In this document: one piece after another, positions 36,137-46,319 of the stretch | Layout: each line of letters begins with the position of its first letter | Position numbering within the stretch: the first letter of the stretch is position 1 | Assembly (NCBI RefSeq): GCF_001592945.1 | Contig: NZ_LRPB01000023.1 | Coordinates: 186,001 to 250,000 of the forward strand | Reading direction: 5' to 3' | Origin: Roseivirga seohaensis | GTDB taxonomy: Bacteria > Bacteroidota > Bacteroidia > Cytophagales > Cyclobacteriaceae | Length of the DNA stretch: 64,000 bases | Made by a program: the position numbers and the translations under genes | Notes under the pieces: generated by a model | What the model saw: only the letters and a program-made list of their open reading frames with translations | Told to the model about the DNA's origin: nothing | Database searches by the model: none

Positions 36137-38707
36137 TTGAGATTTAGATTTTTACATATCATTAGATTTTTTGGTCTGCTGGCCATTATATCATTGTTCG
36201 TAGGCTGTAATTCCAAAGGGTATCAGAATATGAATGCCCGGTATAATGGATACTTCTATGCCAACCAATATTTAAATGAAGTCAATCAGCAAATTGAAGA
36301 TTCGTATCAATACAATTACGATCAGATTCTAAAAATCTATCCTGATATAGACTCAAGCACCATCCAGAGCAATAAAGCCAAATTAGACGATGCCTTTAAA
36401 AAAGCATCTCAGGTGATTGAATGGTACGGAAGCAGCGATTGGACGGATGATAATTATTTAATAATTGGAAAAATCCGCCACCTTCGAGCCCAATTTCAGT
36501 TCGCCATTGAAACCCTTCAATACATCAATCAAACCAGCGAAGACGACCCCACTAGGCATGCCTCATTGATTGCTTTAATGCAAACCTATATGGACGCTGG
36601 CGATAAAGAAAAAGCTAAGGAAGTTTCTAATTATTTAGAAACCGAAGAGCTTACAGATGAAAACATGGCCGACTATAAGGTGATGCTCGCTTATTATTAT
36701 CAGCGCGAAGAAGATTATGAAGCCATGGCTGAAAATCTTAAAGAAGTGGCAGAGGTCATTACTAAAAAAGACACCAAATCGAGGATCAATTTCATTCTTG
36801 GACAAATTGAGCAAGAAAAAGGTCAGAATGCCGAAGCTTATCAATACTATAAAGCCTCATTGGCCGGCACCCCTCCATACGACCTTACTTTCCACGCCAA
36901 GTTAAACATGCAACAAGTAAGTTCGGTGAATGGCACTTCGGAAGTAGAAAAAGTGAGGAAATTTTATGCCCAGCTTTTAAAAGACGGCAAAAACAAAGAG
37001 TACCAAGGCAAGATTTATTATGAAATGGGAGAGTTTGAAAAAAAACAAACTCATTACGATTTGGCCATTGATAATTACCTAAAGGCGGTATCGGTTGAAG
37101 AACCTTCGCCCCGACAGAAGTCTCTTTCTTATTTAAGAATTGGTCAACTTTATTTCGATATCTACGAAAAGTTTGAACTCGCCAGCAACTATTACGACAG
37201 TGCAGTTTCTATAATTCCCGATGATATTGACGGCTACCCAAGCCATGTAAAAAGAAAAGAAGTACTCACTGATTTTGTAACACAACTCAAAACCATTCAG
37301 GTAAACGATAGCTTGCTGTCTTTGGCAGAATTACCCGCTATTTCGCTAGACGCGTTTGTGGACAATTATTTAAACCAACAAGAAAAAGAGGTTAAGGAAC
37401 GCGAAAAAGAAGAAGCTAGAAACGCGGCTTCCACAGGAGCGGTAATATCTCCCTCTAGCGGAAGTGGTTTTTCTTCCAATGCGCCATCAAGCGAATGGTA
37501 TTTCTATAATGATGCAGCAGTAGAACTAGGAACAATCGAGTTCCAAAGACGATGGGGCAATAGAAAACTGGAAGATAATTGGAGGCGATCTACAAAAGAG
37601 GCGTCTTCCACTACGGAATCATCGACTGAAGAGAATATTACAGACGATGCTACTGACCAACCAGAAGAAGCTGCCCTTGCAGATGAAGGAAGAGCCGCCA
37701 AGAAAAAAGAATTACTGGCTACTATTCCTACTACTGCAGAAGCGAAAGAAAAACTTCACCTTGAAATTCAAGAAGCCTACTTTAAGCTTGGGTCGGTTTA
37801 TAGGTTTGGACTCGAGAAAACGGCCAAAGCTGCCACTACTTATAAAACACTTGTTCAAAAATACCCCAATACTGAATATAAATTAGATGCCCTTTTTGCG
37901 CTGTACACCCTTTATCTCGAATCAGACCCAAATCAGGCTCAAACTTATAAGCAGCAAATTATTGATGCTTTCCCTGAATCTTTAATCGCCAAAACACTCA
38001 TCAACCCAAATTACTTGGCCGAAAAAGAAGCGCGTAACAAGGCATTACAAAAAGTATATGCTTCGGCCTATAGTTCCTATGAAAACGGAGAATACGTAAA
38101 AGCTGACCAAATATTAAGAGGCGCGTTGCAATCCTTTGAAGATGTGGATTTTATGCCAACTGTTGAATTGCTGTCGGCCATATTAAAAGGAAAAACTGAA
38201 AGCTTGTTTTCTTATGAAGAAGCTTTAAAAGCTTTTGTAGCCAAATATCCTGAGGGTCGTTTGACCAATTATGCAAAAGATCTTTTAATCGCGGTTAACC
38301 CAGTTAAGGAAACCATCGTAAGGAGTGAAGATTTTGAATACAGCGAAGATTTCAAACAACTTCACCTTTTGGCAATTGTATATAACAGTGAAGTAACCAA
38401 AACAGCTGATTTAAGAACAGCAATCGAAAACTTCAATAAAGAAACTTTCAGTCATTTAAAACTGAGTGTGGGGCAGTTGGCTTTCGATGAAAGTAAAAAA
38501 TTGGGTATTATCTTCATTAATTCTTTTGAAGACAAAAAAACAGTAGAAGCCTATCATAGGGCATTCAAAAAAGCTTTAGCCGACTTCACAATAGAAGTCG
38601 ATTCAAATTTTAATAATTTTGCAATATCACGAGATAACTTTCAGATGCTCTTTCAAAGTAAAGAGTTAGAAGCTTACCTCAGATTTCATAATACATTCTA
38701 TCAATAG
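36137..38707 (+). CDS. porW: SprE/PorW-like TPR lipoprotein of type IX secretion
   Basis: 856 residues, TTG start. A lipoprotein signal ends in LFVGC (Cys24). The rest is largely TPR-like helical repeats (about 90-350 and 520-690), with a low-complexity Ser/Glu segment near 425-510. The opening CNSKGYQNMNARYNGYFYAN matches the PorW/SprE family, periplasmic lipoproteins needed for T9SS function and gliding that are thought to link the outer-membrane translocon with PorL/M-driven parts. Length fits SprE (about 870). It stands apart from gldKLMN, 2 bases ahead of the PBP1A gene, and heads a three-gene unit. TTG is the only start in reach that keeps the signal peptide. Confidence 0.8.
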   Translation: MRFRFLHIIRFFGLLAIISLFVGCNSKGYQNMNARYNGYFYANQYLNEVNQQIEDSYQYNYDQILKIYPDIDSSTIQSNKAKLDDAFKKASQVIEWYGSSDWTDDNYLIIGKIRHLRAQFQFAIETLQYINQTSEDDPTRHASLIALMQTYMDAGDKEKAKEVSNYLETEELTDENMADYKVMLAYYYQREEDYEAMAENLKEVAEVITKKDTKSRINFILGQIEQEKGQNAEAYQYYKASLAGTPPYDLTFHAKLNMQQVSSVNGTSEVEKVRKFYAQLLKDGKNKEYQGKIYYEMGEFEKKQTHYDLAIDNYLKAVSVEEPSPRQKSLSYLRIGQLYFDIYEKFELASNYYDSAVSIIPDDIDGYPSHVKRKEVLTDFVTQLKTIQVNDSLLSLAELPAISLDAFVDNYLNQQEKEVKEREKEEARNAASTGAVISPSSGSGFSSNAPSSEWYFYNDAAVELGTIEFQRRWGNRKLEDNWRRSTKEASSTTESSTEENITDDATDQPEEAALADEGRAAKKKELLATIPTTAEAKEKLHLEIQEAYFKLGSVYRFGLEKTAKAATTYKTLVQKYPNTEYKLDALFALYTLYLESDPNQAQTYKQQIIDAFPESLIAKTLINPNYLAEKEARNKALQKVYASAYSSYENGEYVKADQILRGALQSFEDVDFMPTVELLSAILKGKTESLFSYEEALKAFVAKYPEGRLTNYAKDLLIAVNPVKETIVRSEDFEYSEDFKQLHLLAIVYNSEVTKTADLRTAIENFNKETFSHLKLSVGQLAFDESKKLGIIFINSFEDKKTVEAYHRAFKKALADFTIEVDSNFNNFAISRDNFQMLFQSKELEAYLRFHNTFYQ

Positions 38708-38709
38708 AC

Positions 38710-41034
38710 ATGGCCAAGGAAGAAAAGAAAGGTGACAAAAAAATACTCAAAAAATTAACGGTACTACTTTGGGTGGGTTTCGTTCTAATTTTTGTGGGCT
38801 TCCCTGTGTACATTTGGGCAGTTAGTAGCAATATGAGCAACCTGTTTGGTGAACTTCCTAGCTATAGTCAGTTAGAAAATCCCGAGCAAAACCTCAGCTC
38901 ATTGCTCTTTAGTGCCGATGACGAAATTCTTGGTGCTTATTATAGAGACAATAGAAAGCCTGTTACCTATGATCAGCTTGGGCCTAACCTAATCAACGCC
39001 CTAAAAGCAACAGAAGACATTCGTTTTAATAACCACTCAGGAATTGATTTAAGAAGTATGTTAAGAGCAGCTTTTGGGGTGCTAACTTTTAATCCACAAG
39101 GAGGAGGAAGTACCGTAACCCAGCAGTTGGCTAAAAACTTGTTTGATACGCGTGTTATTGAAGAAGACGAAAAAGGAAAGTTAGAAGGCATAAACCGAAT
39201 GCTAGACCAACTTATATATAAAACTAAGGAATGGATTTTAGCGGTGCGATTGGAGCGATCTTATACAAAAGACGAACTAATGGCCATGTACTTCAACCAG
39301 GTAAGTTTCGGAAACAACACATTTGGAATTCAATCTGCAGCAGAAAGCTTCTTTAATAAAAAACCTAAAGAACTTAATGTTGAAGAAGCCGCAGTTTTGG
39401 TTGGACTTCAGAAAGCAGTTACGCGTTATAACCCTATAAGAAATCCCGAAAACTCGAAAGCACGAAGAAATGTAGTGTTGAACCAAATGGTGCGATACGG
39501 ATATCTTGAAAAAGCCGCCTACGATACTTTGGCTCCTCAAGACATTGTACTTGACTATAACGCCCAAGATCAAAACTTTGGACCTGGCCAGTATTTTAGA
39601 GCTGAAGTACAGAAAGACCTTATCGTAATTGCCAGAGATTTGGGCTACGACTTATTTGCCGATGGCCTAAAAATTTATACCACTATAGATAGTAGAATGC
39701 AGCGCTATGCCGAACAAGCAGTAGACAGTACCATGCGTCAAGTGCAAGCCAATTTCTTCAACTCGTTAAAGGATGGCAATGGAAATATGCGCGAACCATG
39801 GATTGATAGTGATGGGCGAGTAATTAAAGATTTTTTACAGGACCAAGTGCTACCTAGAACCGAAAGGTATAGAAGCCTAGAGAAAGAATATGGTAAAGGC
39901 TCCGATTCAATAGATTACTATTTGAATAAGAAAGTTCCGATGAAAGTTTTCTCTTGGAAGGGAGAAATTGACACGGTAATGAGCCCAATGGATTCACTCA
40001 AATATTATAAACACTTTTTACAAGCAGGCTTCATGGCGGCCGATCCACACAATGGTGAAATTAAAGCTTGGGTCGGAGGCATTGACTATAAGTATTTCAA
40101 ATTTGACCATGTTAGATTGGGAAAAAGGCAAGCAGGTTCTTTGTTTAAGCCATTCTTATATGCAACAGCCGTTGAAAAAGGCTTTTCTCCATGTTACGAA
40201 TTTGAAGATCAACCCATAACAATTAAAATCGCTGGGCAAAACTCATGGTCTCCTCAAAACTCTGACAACAAATTTACAGGTGAAAAAATGACCATGAAAA
40301 CCGCCATGGCAAAATCTGTAAACTCCATTTCTGCACGCGTAATGGACATTGTAAAACCCGATAACGTTTCTAAAATGGCTGGAAGATTAGGGGTTGAATC
40401 GAAAATTGACCCATACTATTCTATAGCCTTGGGTACTGTAGATGTTTCGGTAAAAGAAATGGTTTCGGCTTTTGGCACATTTGCCAATAAAGGAACACAT
40501 ATAGAAGCTCATTATGTTACCAAAATTGAAGACCGTTTTGGCAATGTCATTTGGAGCAAAGTGCCTCAAAAGAAAAGAGCGATTAGCGAAGATGTAGCCT
40601 ATGTAATGCTAAATATGCTTCAAGAAAATACTACAAATGGTTCCGGTATCAGACTTTGGAGTGAATATAAAATCACCAACTTTAACCAAACTGAAAACTC
40701 AGTAGGCTCTAAAACAGGCACTACACAAAACGCCTCTGACGGTTGGTTTATGGCAGTAACCAAAGATTTAGTGGCTGGTGCTTGGGTAGGTGGAGATGAT
40801 CGCGCAATCCATTTTAGAAGCTGGCCTGATGGACAAGGAGCTAGAACAGCCCTTCCAATTGTAGGTCGATTCTTTGAAAAAGTATACAAGGATACTTCCA
40901 TAAACCTTCAAAAAGGAGTTTTTGAACGCCCAGCAAACCTTCAAATGGAAATTGATTGCCAGAAGTTTCAGGATATACTTGCGCCTCAGGATACCACTTC
41001 GGGTTCTACCATATATGATCCAGAAATTTATTAA
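38710..41034 (+). CDS. Class A penicillin-binding protein (PBP1A-type)
   Basis: 774 residues. One N-terminal membrane helix (about 15-38) precedes a glycosyltransferase domain (about 75-250) with ATEDIRFNNHSGIDLRSM, GGGSTVTQQLAKNLF and the KEWILAVRLER region. The transpeptidase domain follows (about 420-700) with SLFKPF (SxxK), SVNS (SxN) and SKTGTTQ (KTG). All catalytic motifs are intact. It both polymerises and crosslinks peptidoglycan. The reader should note the 2-base spacing from the SprE-like gene and 8-base spacing to uvrC: a mixed-function unit. Confidence 0.95.
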   Translation: MAKEEKKGDKKILKKLTVLLWVGFVLIFVGFPVYIWAVSSNMSNLFGELPSYSQLENPEQNLSSLLFSADDEILGAYYRDNRKPVTYDQLGPNLINALKATEDIRFNNHSGIDLRSMLRAAFGVLTFNPQGGGSTVTQQLAKNLFDTRVIEEDEKGKLEGINRMLDQLIYKTKEWILAVRLERSYTKDELMAMYFNQVSFGNNTFGIQSAAESFFNKKPKELNVEEAAVLVGLQKAVTRYNPIRNPENSKARRNVVLNQMVRYGYLEKAAYDTLAPQDIVLDYNAQDQNFGPGQYFRAEVQKDLIVIARDLGYDLFADGLKIYTTIDSRMQRYAEQAVDSTMRQVQANFFNSLKDGNGNMREPWIDSDGRVIKDFLQDQVLPRTERYRSLEKEYGKGSDSIDYYLNKKVPMKVFSWKGEIDTVMSPMDSLKYYKHFLQAGFMAADPHNGEIKAWVGGIDYKYFKFDHVRLGKRQAGSLFKPFLYATAVEKGFSPCYEFEDQPITIKIAGQNSWSPQNSDNKFTGEKMTMKTAMAKSVNSISARVMDIVKPDNVSKMAGRLGVESKIDPYYSIALGTVDVSVKEMVSAFGTFANKGTHIEAHYVTKIEDRFGNVIWSKVPQKKRAISEDVAYVMLNMLQENTTNGSGIRLWSEYKITNFNQTENSVGSKTGTTQNASDGWFMAVTKDLVAGAWVGGDDRAIHFRSWPDGQGARTALPIVGRFFEKVYKDTSINLQKGVFERPANLQMEIDCQKFQDILAPQDTTSGSTIYDPEIY

Positions 41035-41042
41035 ACTGGTAA

Positions 41043-42848
41043 ATGGAAGCGATACGCTTTTCAACAAAAGACATTTTAAAATTACCCGATAACCCGGGCG
41101 TATATCGGTACTACAATGCTGAGGATACGCTAATTTATGTTGGCAAGGCAAAGTCGTTGAAAAAACGTGTGTCGAGTTATTTTAATAAATCGGCACAACA
41201 CAGCAGAAAGACGACTCGCATGGTGAGCGAAATTGTAAGCATAGAAATCGTACTCGTCAATTCCGAGTTTGATGCCCTGTTGCTAGAAAACAACCTCATC
41301 AAGCAGAATCAACCTAAGTACAACATCCTACTCAAGGATGATAAAACCTTTCCGTATCTGTGTGTTTCTAATGAACGGTTTCCTAGAATTTATAGCACAC
41401 GTAAATTAATTCCTTCTTTAGGAAGATACTTCGGTCCTTTCACCAATGTAAAGGCCATGAATAATGTACTGAAGCTAATTAACTCTTTGTTCACTTTACG
41501 CACTTGTCGTTACGACTTGTCGCAAGAAAATATAGCTAAGGGGAAGTTTAAAGTATGTTTAGAATACCATTTAGGCAATTGTAAAGGCCCCTGCGAAGGC
41601 TTACAAAGTGAAGAAGACTACCTCAAAGATGTTGATCAAGCACTGAATATTCTAAAAGGAAATTTGGGGCTTCCTAAAAGTTATTTTAAAGAACGAATGC
41701 AGGAAGCCGCTGCAGAACTACAGTTTGAAAAGGCGCAAGAGTTTAAAGAGAAGTTGGAGTTATTGGATGACTTCCATTCCAAATCAGTTATTGTAAGCCC
41801 CAAGCTTACAGATGTAGATGTATTTACCATTGTATCAGATGAAAAGTATGCTTTCGTGAATTACATCCGCATTAAAAATGGAATGATCAACCTTTCTAAA
41901 ACCAATGAGATCAAGAAAAAGCTTAACGAAACAGACGAAGAAATTCTTTCGCTGATGATGGTAGATATGCGAGACCGCTACCAAAGCATAACGAAAGAAA
42001 TTCTGACCAATAAGACAATCGATTTGGGTTCGGAAACCTTCCAACCTGTTGTGCCCCAAATTGGTGACAAACGTAAATTGGTAGAGCTATCATTAAAAAA
42101 TTCGCTCTTCGCTAAAAAAGAAAAGTATCAGTCGCTGGACAATGTAAAAGACAAGGGCAACCGAGTATTAAAACAATTGCAAATTGACCTTCAGCTAAAG
42201 GAACTGCCTGTTCATATTGAATGCTTTGATAACTCAAACATACAAGGAACAAATCCAGTAGCGTCAATGGTCTGTTTCAAAATGGGACGTCCATCTAAGA
42301 AAGACTACCGACATTACAAAATTAAGACGGTTATCGGGCCAGATGATTTTGCTTCCATGACAGAAGTAGTAGGCAGAAGGTATAAGCGACTTTTAGAAGA
42401 GCAACAGCCCTTACCAAAACTCATTGTTATAGACGGAGGCAAGGGCCAGTTAAGTGCTGCCTGCGATGCCTTGAAAAGTTTGGGGATTTATGGTGAGATC
42501 CCGATTATAGGTATTGCGAAAAGGCTTGAAGAAATCTACTTTCCCGAAGATTCCTTCCCACTCCACATTGATAAGAAATCTGAATCGCTGCGGCTTATCC
42601 AAAAATTGAGAGATGAAGCCCACCGCTTTGCCATTACTTTCCATCGTGATTTACGAAGCAAAAACAGCTTCAATTTTGAGCTTGAAAATGTAAAGGGAAT
42701 TGGAAGGTTTACCGTAGACAAACTGCTCAAAGAATTTCGCACCATGAGCAGAATTGAGGCTGCCAGTTTTGATGAACTATCTGCTATTGCAGGAGAGAGT
42801 CGAGCGAGAAGAATCCAAAACTTCTTTCAACAAAAAAAGGAGGCATAA
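41043..42848 (+). CDS. uvrC: Excinuclease ABC subunit C
   Basis: 601 residues, normal length. The GIY-YIG nuclease domain (LPDNPGVYRYYN, then LIYVGKAKSLKKRVSSYF) cuts 3' of the lesion. The cysteine-rich FKVCLEYHLGNCKGPC and the UVR motif near 220 follow; the RNase H-like domain (IECFDNSNIQGTNPVASMV, and VIDGGKGQLSAA) makes the 5' cut, and a HhH region closes the protein (LENVKGIGRFTVDKLL). It completes nucleotide excision repair with UvrA and UvrB, encoded elsewhere. Its stop codon lies in the loop of the convergent gldN terminator. Confidence 0.97.
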   Translation: MEAIRFSTKDILKLPDNPGVYRYYNAEDTLIYVGKAKSLKKRVSSYFNKSAQHSRKTTRMVSEIVSIEIVLVNSEFDALLLENNLIKQNQPKYNILLKDDKTFPYLCVSNERFPRIYSTRKLIPSLGRYFGPFTNVKAMNNVLKLINSLFTLRTCRYDLSQENIAKGKFKVCLEYHLGNCKGPCEGLQSEEDYLKDVDQALNILKGNLGLPKSYFKERMQEAAAELQFEKAQEFKEKLELLDDFHSKSVIVSPKLTDVDVFTIVSDEKYAFVNYIRIKNGMINLSKTNEIKKKLNETDEEILSLMMVDMRDRYQSITKEILTNKTIDLGSETFQPVVPQIGDKRKLVELSLKNSLFAKKEKYQSLDNVKDKGNRVLKQLQIDLQLKELPVHIECFDNSNIQGTNPVASMVCFKMGRPSKKDYRHYKIKTVIGPDDFASMTEVVGRRYKRLLEEQQPLPKLIVIDGGKGQLSAACDALKSLGIYGEIPIIGIAKRLEEIYFPEDSFPLHIDKKSESLRLIQKLRDEAHRFAITFHRDLRSKNSFNFELENVKGIGRFTVDKLLKEFRTMSRIEAASFDELSAIAGESRARRIQNFFQQKKEA

Positions 42849-42856
42849 GCCTCCTT
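42829..42856 (-). terminator. Terminator of the gldKLMN operon, overlapping the uvrC stop
   Basis: A perfect 8-bp stem (42837-42844 with 42849-42856) with a 4-base loop that contains the uvrC TAA. On the minus strand it is followed by a run of seven or more T. It lies 28 bases after the gldN stop. Confidence 0.85.
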
Positions 42857-42883
42857 CCAAATTTATAACTTCAATAACCTTAA

Positions 42884-43846
42884 TTAATATTCCCAGAGGT
42901 TATGCATGGTTTCTAATAATTGATATCTGAAATCCCTTGATATCTCCATCAAGTTTCTCTTTCCTGCTGTGATTTGAGCCTCAAAGAATTGCTCCATAGC
43001 TGCATCGCTTGGGTTAGAAAACTTAACAATATTTGAACTGAACAATCGCATATCAAAAGCATTGGTTAAGCTAATATCAAAGTTTCGTGGATTTCGTGGA
43101 TTGAACCAAAAAGCCCTTACGTTCTCCTCTTTATTTGCTACACTCTCACGATAGACTTTGTTCAAATAAGCTACCAAGTCTTTGTATTTAACTCTTACCA
43201 TCTCCTTTTCAACACCACCAGCAATATCTGCCTGAGCAACAACCTTTACAGATTGTATGTCCCAAATTGGTACAGAACGGTTTCTGTCAAAGATCAAGTC
43301 TTCCTCAATTTCCAACATGGCAATTCTATCTTTTGGAATAGAATCTGGAGCAAGTTTCTCACGTGTTTTCTGCTGCACATAGGCATCAGGTTCAACGCCA
43401 CGAGTTATCGCTTCAGTTTTCCATCGGTCAATCTCATCCAAAGTAGCATCTTCACCTTTTGTACCATCAATGATCACTCTATCGGTATAAGCGTTTCTAT
43501 CTGATAATAAGTCTGAATCATCAAAACCTTGCGTTAACGGATTGTAAGGAGCAATTCCTTCTCCCTCTGCAGAGTTGTACCAAAGATCAATGCCTTCGAA
43601 AATGATTTCAACAATTTTAGAATACCTGGAATTCCAGCCTTCATTTGATTTCTCTCTCAGGTCCATTTTAGACCATACTCGAATGCTGAACATTACGTCC
43701 TCACTTCTAATCGGTCTAACGGAGTTGATATTATACCTTCTTGAGTTTTGCACACTATCAATAGGTGCGGTTCCATTGGAGTTGGCTTGGCCAAAACTAC
43801 TGGCACTCACTAAGAGTAAAAAACAAATTGCTGAGAGAGTTCTCAT
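42884..43846 (-). CDS. gldN: Gliding motility / T9SS protein GldN
   Basis: 320 residues with a signal peptide (MRTLSAICFLLLVSASSFGQ). The mature protein shows the GldN/PorN pattern: a Ser/Asn-rich stretch, then RPIRSEDVMFSIRVWSKMDL and the long charged body with EKLAPDSIPKDRIAMLEIEE and WFNPRNPRNFDISLTNAF. GldN is a periplasmic protein that joins GldK in the outer-membrane-associated ring of the T9SS. It lies 2 bases after gldM as the last gene of the operon. Confidence 0.95.
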   Translation of the reverse strand: MRTLSAICFLLLVSASSFGQANSNGTAPIDSVQNSRRYNINSVRPIRSEDVMFSIRVWSKMDLREKSNEGWNSRYSKIVEIIFEGIDLWYNSAEGEGIAPYNPLTQGFDDSDLLSDRNAYTDRVIIDGTKGEDATLDEIDRWKTEAITRGVEPDAYVQQKTREKLAPDSIPKDRIAMLEIEEDLIFDRNRSVPIWDIQSVKVVAQADIAGGVEKEMVRVKYKDLVAYLNKVYRESVANKEENVRAFWFNPRNPRNFDISLTNAFDMRLFSSNIVKFSNPSDAAMEQFFEAQITAGKRNLMEISRDFRYQLLETMHNLWEY

Positions 43847-43848
43847 AA

Positions 43849-45453
43849 TTAATTAATATTTATTTCTTGTCCATCGCTGTATTTCACCACTTCTTTCTGG
43901 TTGGCAAAATTCAAACGCGTATATTCTTCTACAATAACTCGCAACCTATCGCCTGCTCTCATTCTAGATTTCAAAGGCGCTAAATCCACATCCGTAGTAG
44001 CAGCATCTATATTGATTGTACCGCTCTGGCGATTATTCTGAATCAGCATTACCTTGCCCTTCGAAATAAAGAAGTTAGCATCAGATTTAAAGTTTTTAAG
44101 AAAATCTTCATCTGGTTCTAAAATCAGACTAAGCTTATTCGGTATACCATTGTAACCGCTTTCAGCATTGTAATCTTTACCATCCACTTTAACCACAAAC
44201 TTAGGTCTTGGAATAGATTTTACAGTAAAGCTTACGTTGTCAATAAAGGCTCCGCCACTACTAACGCCAATAGTTACATTTCTAGTACCCGTAGTTGGAA
44301 TTACTACTACTTCACCCTTTTTAGAACCTGCTCTCTGCTCAGCACCTTTTACCGTAAAAGAAGGGTTATAAGCTGGCCCTAATGAAGGAACGTTGATTTG
44401 AAGTACGTTAGCAGAGTTTTGATAAAGATTTTGAATTGCTTCAGCTTTTACCTCAATTACTGGCTTAGCCACCATATACTCGTGCACAATAGGCACTGTT
44501 TTGGTTTCACCACCGTCACTATAAGTGATTTCAGCTCTGAAAGTCTGCTTCGATAAGTTATCAACGTAATTGGTTGCTGAAGCTCTAAACTTCACTTTAC
44601 CTCTACCGTTTTCAACTGTTAATTTTGAACCGTTATAAGTCATAGTAGGCTCCAAAGCTGAGTTAGATGCTGTTAAGAAAAGCTCTGCTTCAAACTCAGT
44701 TCCTGCAGTAACCACGTTAGACACAGGTAAAACAGTTCCCGTAATTTGGTCAAAACCTTTAACTGCTGTAGCTCCTACTCTACCTCCTAACAAACCTAAT
44801 GCCTCTGATTCACGGGCATAAATTTGGTTTTCGTAGAATGTAAGTTGAGCTAAAACAGCTGCCAATGGTGTTTTATAGAAATTCAAATTCGCAAAGTCCT
44901 TATCTTTTTCTTCAGGATTGTTCTTATAGAATTCGATTTCACTCGCATCAAGTGCAAGCGATTGCCAATTCTTATTGATACCAATCTGAGATAGAATCGA
45001 CTTCATCTCATCATTATAAGTATCTAAACGCACCTTTATCTCATCTGCCTTTTTCTGCTCTACTAAGTAGTTAGAAGGCTCCTCGTATTTCTTTAGGGTA
45101 CTTCTTTCATAAATCGCTTCGGCATCACCACCAGATGATTTAAGACCTACTTCTTGCTTAATACCTGCTAAGTACTCAACAATGTCGGTGGTTTTCTGAC
45201 GCACCTGCTTTGCAGCATTAACAACAGCCATATCAGTTTCTTTACTTCCCTGATCTTTCGCTGCCTTATCAATACTGGCTAATACTTGAGCATTGCTTGT
45301 AGCATAAACTTCGTTTGAAGTTTCCAAGCCTGCTTCCATTAATACAAACTTTTCAAGTACTGTATCTTTAATCTGCAAGGCCAAAAGAGCTGTCAGTACG
45401 AGATACATCATACCGATCATCTTCTGCCTTGGGGTTTCTTTACCTCCTGCCAT
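43849..45453 (-). CDS. gldM: Gliding motility / T9SS motor protein GldM
   Basis: 534 residues. One N-terminal membrane helix (about 12-30, in the context ETPRQKMIGMMYLVLTALLA) is followed by a long periplasmic part: a helical D1 region (about 35-220) and beta-rich D2-D4 domains (about 225-534). GldM dimers bind GldL in the inner membrane and span the periplasm, transmitting the proton-powered motor torque to the GldK/N ring. The length is close to that of Flavobacterium GldM. 11 bases after gldL. Confidence 0.96.
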   Translation of the reverse strand: MAGGKETPRQKMIGMMYLVLTALLALQIKDTVLEKFVLMEAGLETSNEVYATSNAQVLASIDKAAKDQGSKETDMAVVNAAKQVRQKTTDIVEYLAGIKQEVGLKSSGGDAEAIYERSTLKKYEEPSNYLVEQKKADEIKVRLDTYNDEMKSILSQIGINKNWQSLALDASEIEFYKNNPEEKDKDFANLNFYKTPLAAVLAQLTFYENQIYARESEALGLLGGRVGATAVKGFDQITGTVLPVSNVVTAGTEFEAELFLTASNSALEPTMTYNGSKLTVENGRGKVKFRASATNYVDNLSKQTFRAEITYSDGGETKTVPIVHEYMVAKPVIEVKAEAIQNLYQNSANVLQINVPSLGPAYNPSFTVKGAEQRAGSKKGEVVVIPTTGTRNVTIGVSSGGAFIDNVSFTVKSIPRPKFVVKVDGKDYNAESGYNGIPNKLSLILEPDEDFLKNFKSDANFFISKGKVMLIQNNRQSGTINIDAATTDVDLAPLKSRMRAGDRLRVIVEEYTRLNFANQKEVVKYSDGQEININ

Positions 45454-45464
45454 AATAGATCAGT

Positions 45465-46277
45465 TTAGTTTGATGATTTCATTGCTGACAACATTGCGCC
45501 ATACACTTTGTTAAGTGAATTCACATTGGTATTCAACTTGCCCATTTGAGCTTTAAACTCCTCTGCTTCTTTAGTTGCGGCAGAAACACCCGCTAAGGCA
45601 GTATCAATATTTGCATAGAAGGTTTTGATTGCCTTCACATGTGCTTGTGAATCGTTCAATTCTTCTTTGTAAACCTTGTTCAAAGCATCTAATTGAACAG
45701 ATGCATTTTGAAGTTGTGCTTGGTATGAACCAGCAGAATTTTTTAGTTGTGCTTGAATTTCGCCAGCTCCTTTTGCTGCATCGGCCATTTGAGCCATAGC
45801 AGTTGCCGTAGCAGTTGTGCTCTGGTTAATTTTACCTAAGCTTTCAGAAGCTTTCTTAGCGCTATCTGCATAAGCGTTAGTAGCAGAAACAGCATTCGAC
45901 ATGTCAGACATGTTTTTCGCATTAGCGGCAAGGGCGGTCATTCCTTCTCCGAATTGTTTCAAACTTTCTTTACTTACGGCAGCTTCTTTCAAGATTTTAC
46001 CGAGGCTCACCTCGTCTTTACTGTTTTCTTGGCTTGGGCTTACTCCAGCAGCGTTTGCCTCATATAATTTTTTAGTGTAATCTGTTGATTTTGGTTCGAA
46101 AGCACTGAAAGCAAAAATCAATGCTTCTACGCTCAAACCTGTAATTAGCATTGGAGTTGCACCTGCCCAGCCCTCTAGCTTAAACATTGCTCCCACGATT
46201 ACTACCGCGGCTCCGAGCCCATAAATCTTTGGCATAATATCGCCATAAAATTTCTCTGAAAATGATTTGTTAGCCAT
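45465..46277 (-). CDS. gldL: Gliding motility / T9SS motor protein GldL
   Basis: 270 residues. Two membrane helices lie near the N-terminus (about 14-34 and 38-56: IYGLGAAVVIVGAMFKLEG, then GLSVEALIFAFSAF), with a conserved Glu in the second. The rest is a long alpha-helical cytoplasmic tail. GldL forms the ring that uses the proton motive force to rotate GldM. An Ala-rich, low-complexity coiled segment covers about 100-240. 42 bases after gldK. Confidence 0.96.
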   Translation of the reverse strand: MANKSFSEKFYGDIMPKIYGLGAAVVIVGAMFKLEGWAGATPMLITGLSVEALIFAFSAFEPKSTDYTKKLYEANAAGVSPSQENSKDEVSLGKILKEAAVSKESLKQFGEGMTALAANAKNMSDMSNAVSATNAYADSAKKASESLGKINQSTTATATAMAQMADAAKGAGEIQAQLKNSAGSYQAQLQNASVQLDALNKVYKEELNDSQAHVKAIKTFYANIDTALAGVSAATKEAEEFKAQMGKLNTNVNSLNKVYGAMLSAMKSSN

Positions 46278-46319
46278 ATGTGTATTAAATAAGGTTGAAG
46301 TTATTTGGTTTAAATTTGG

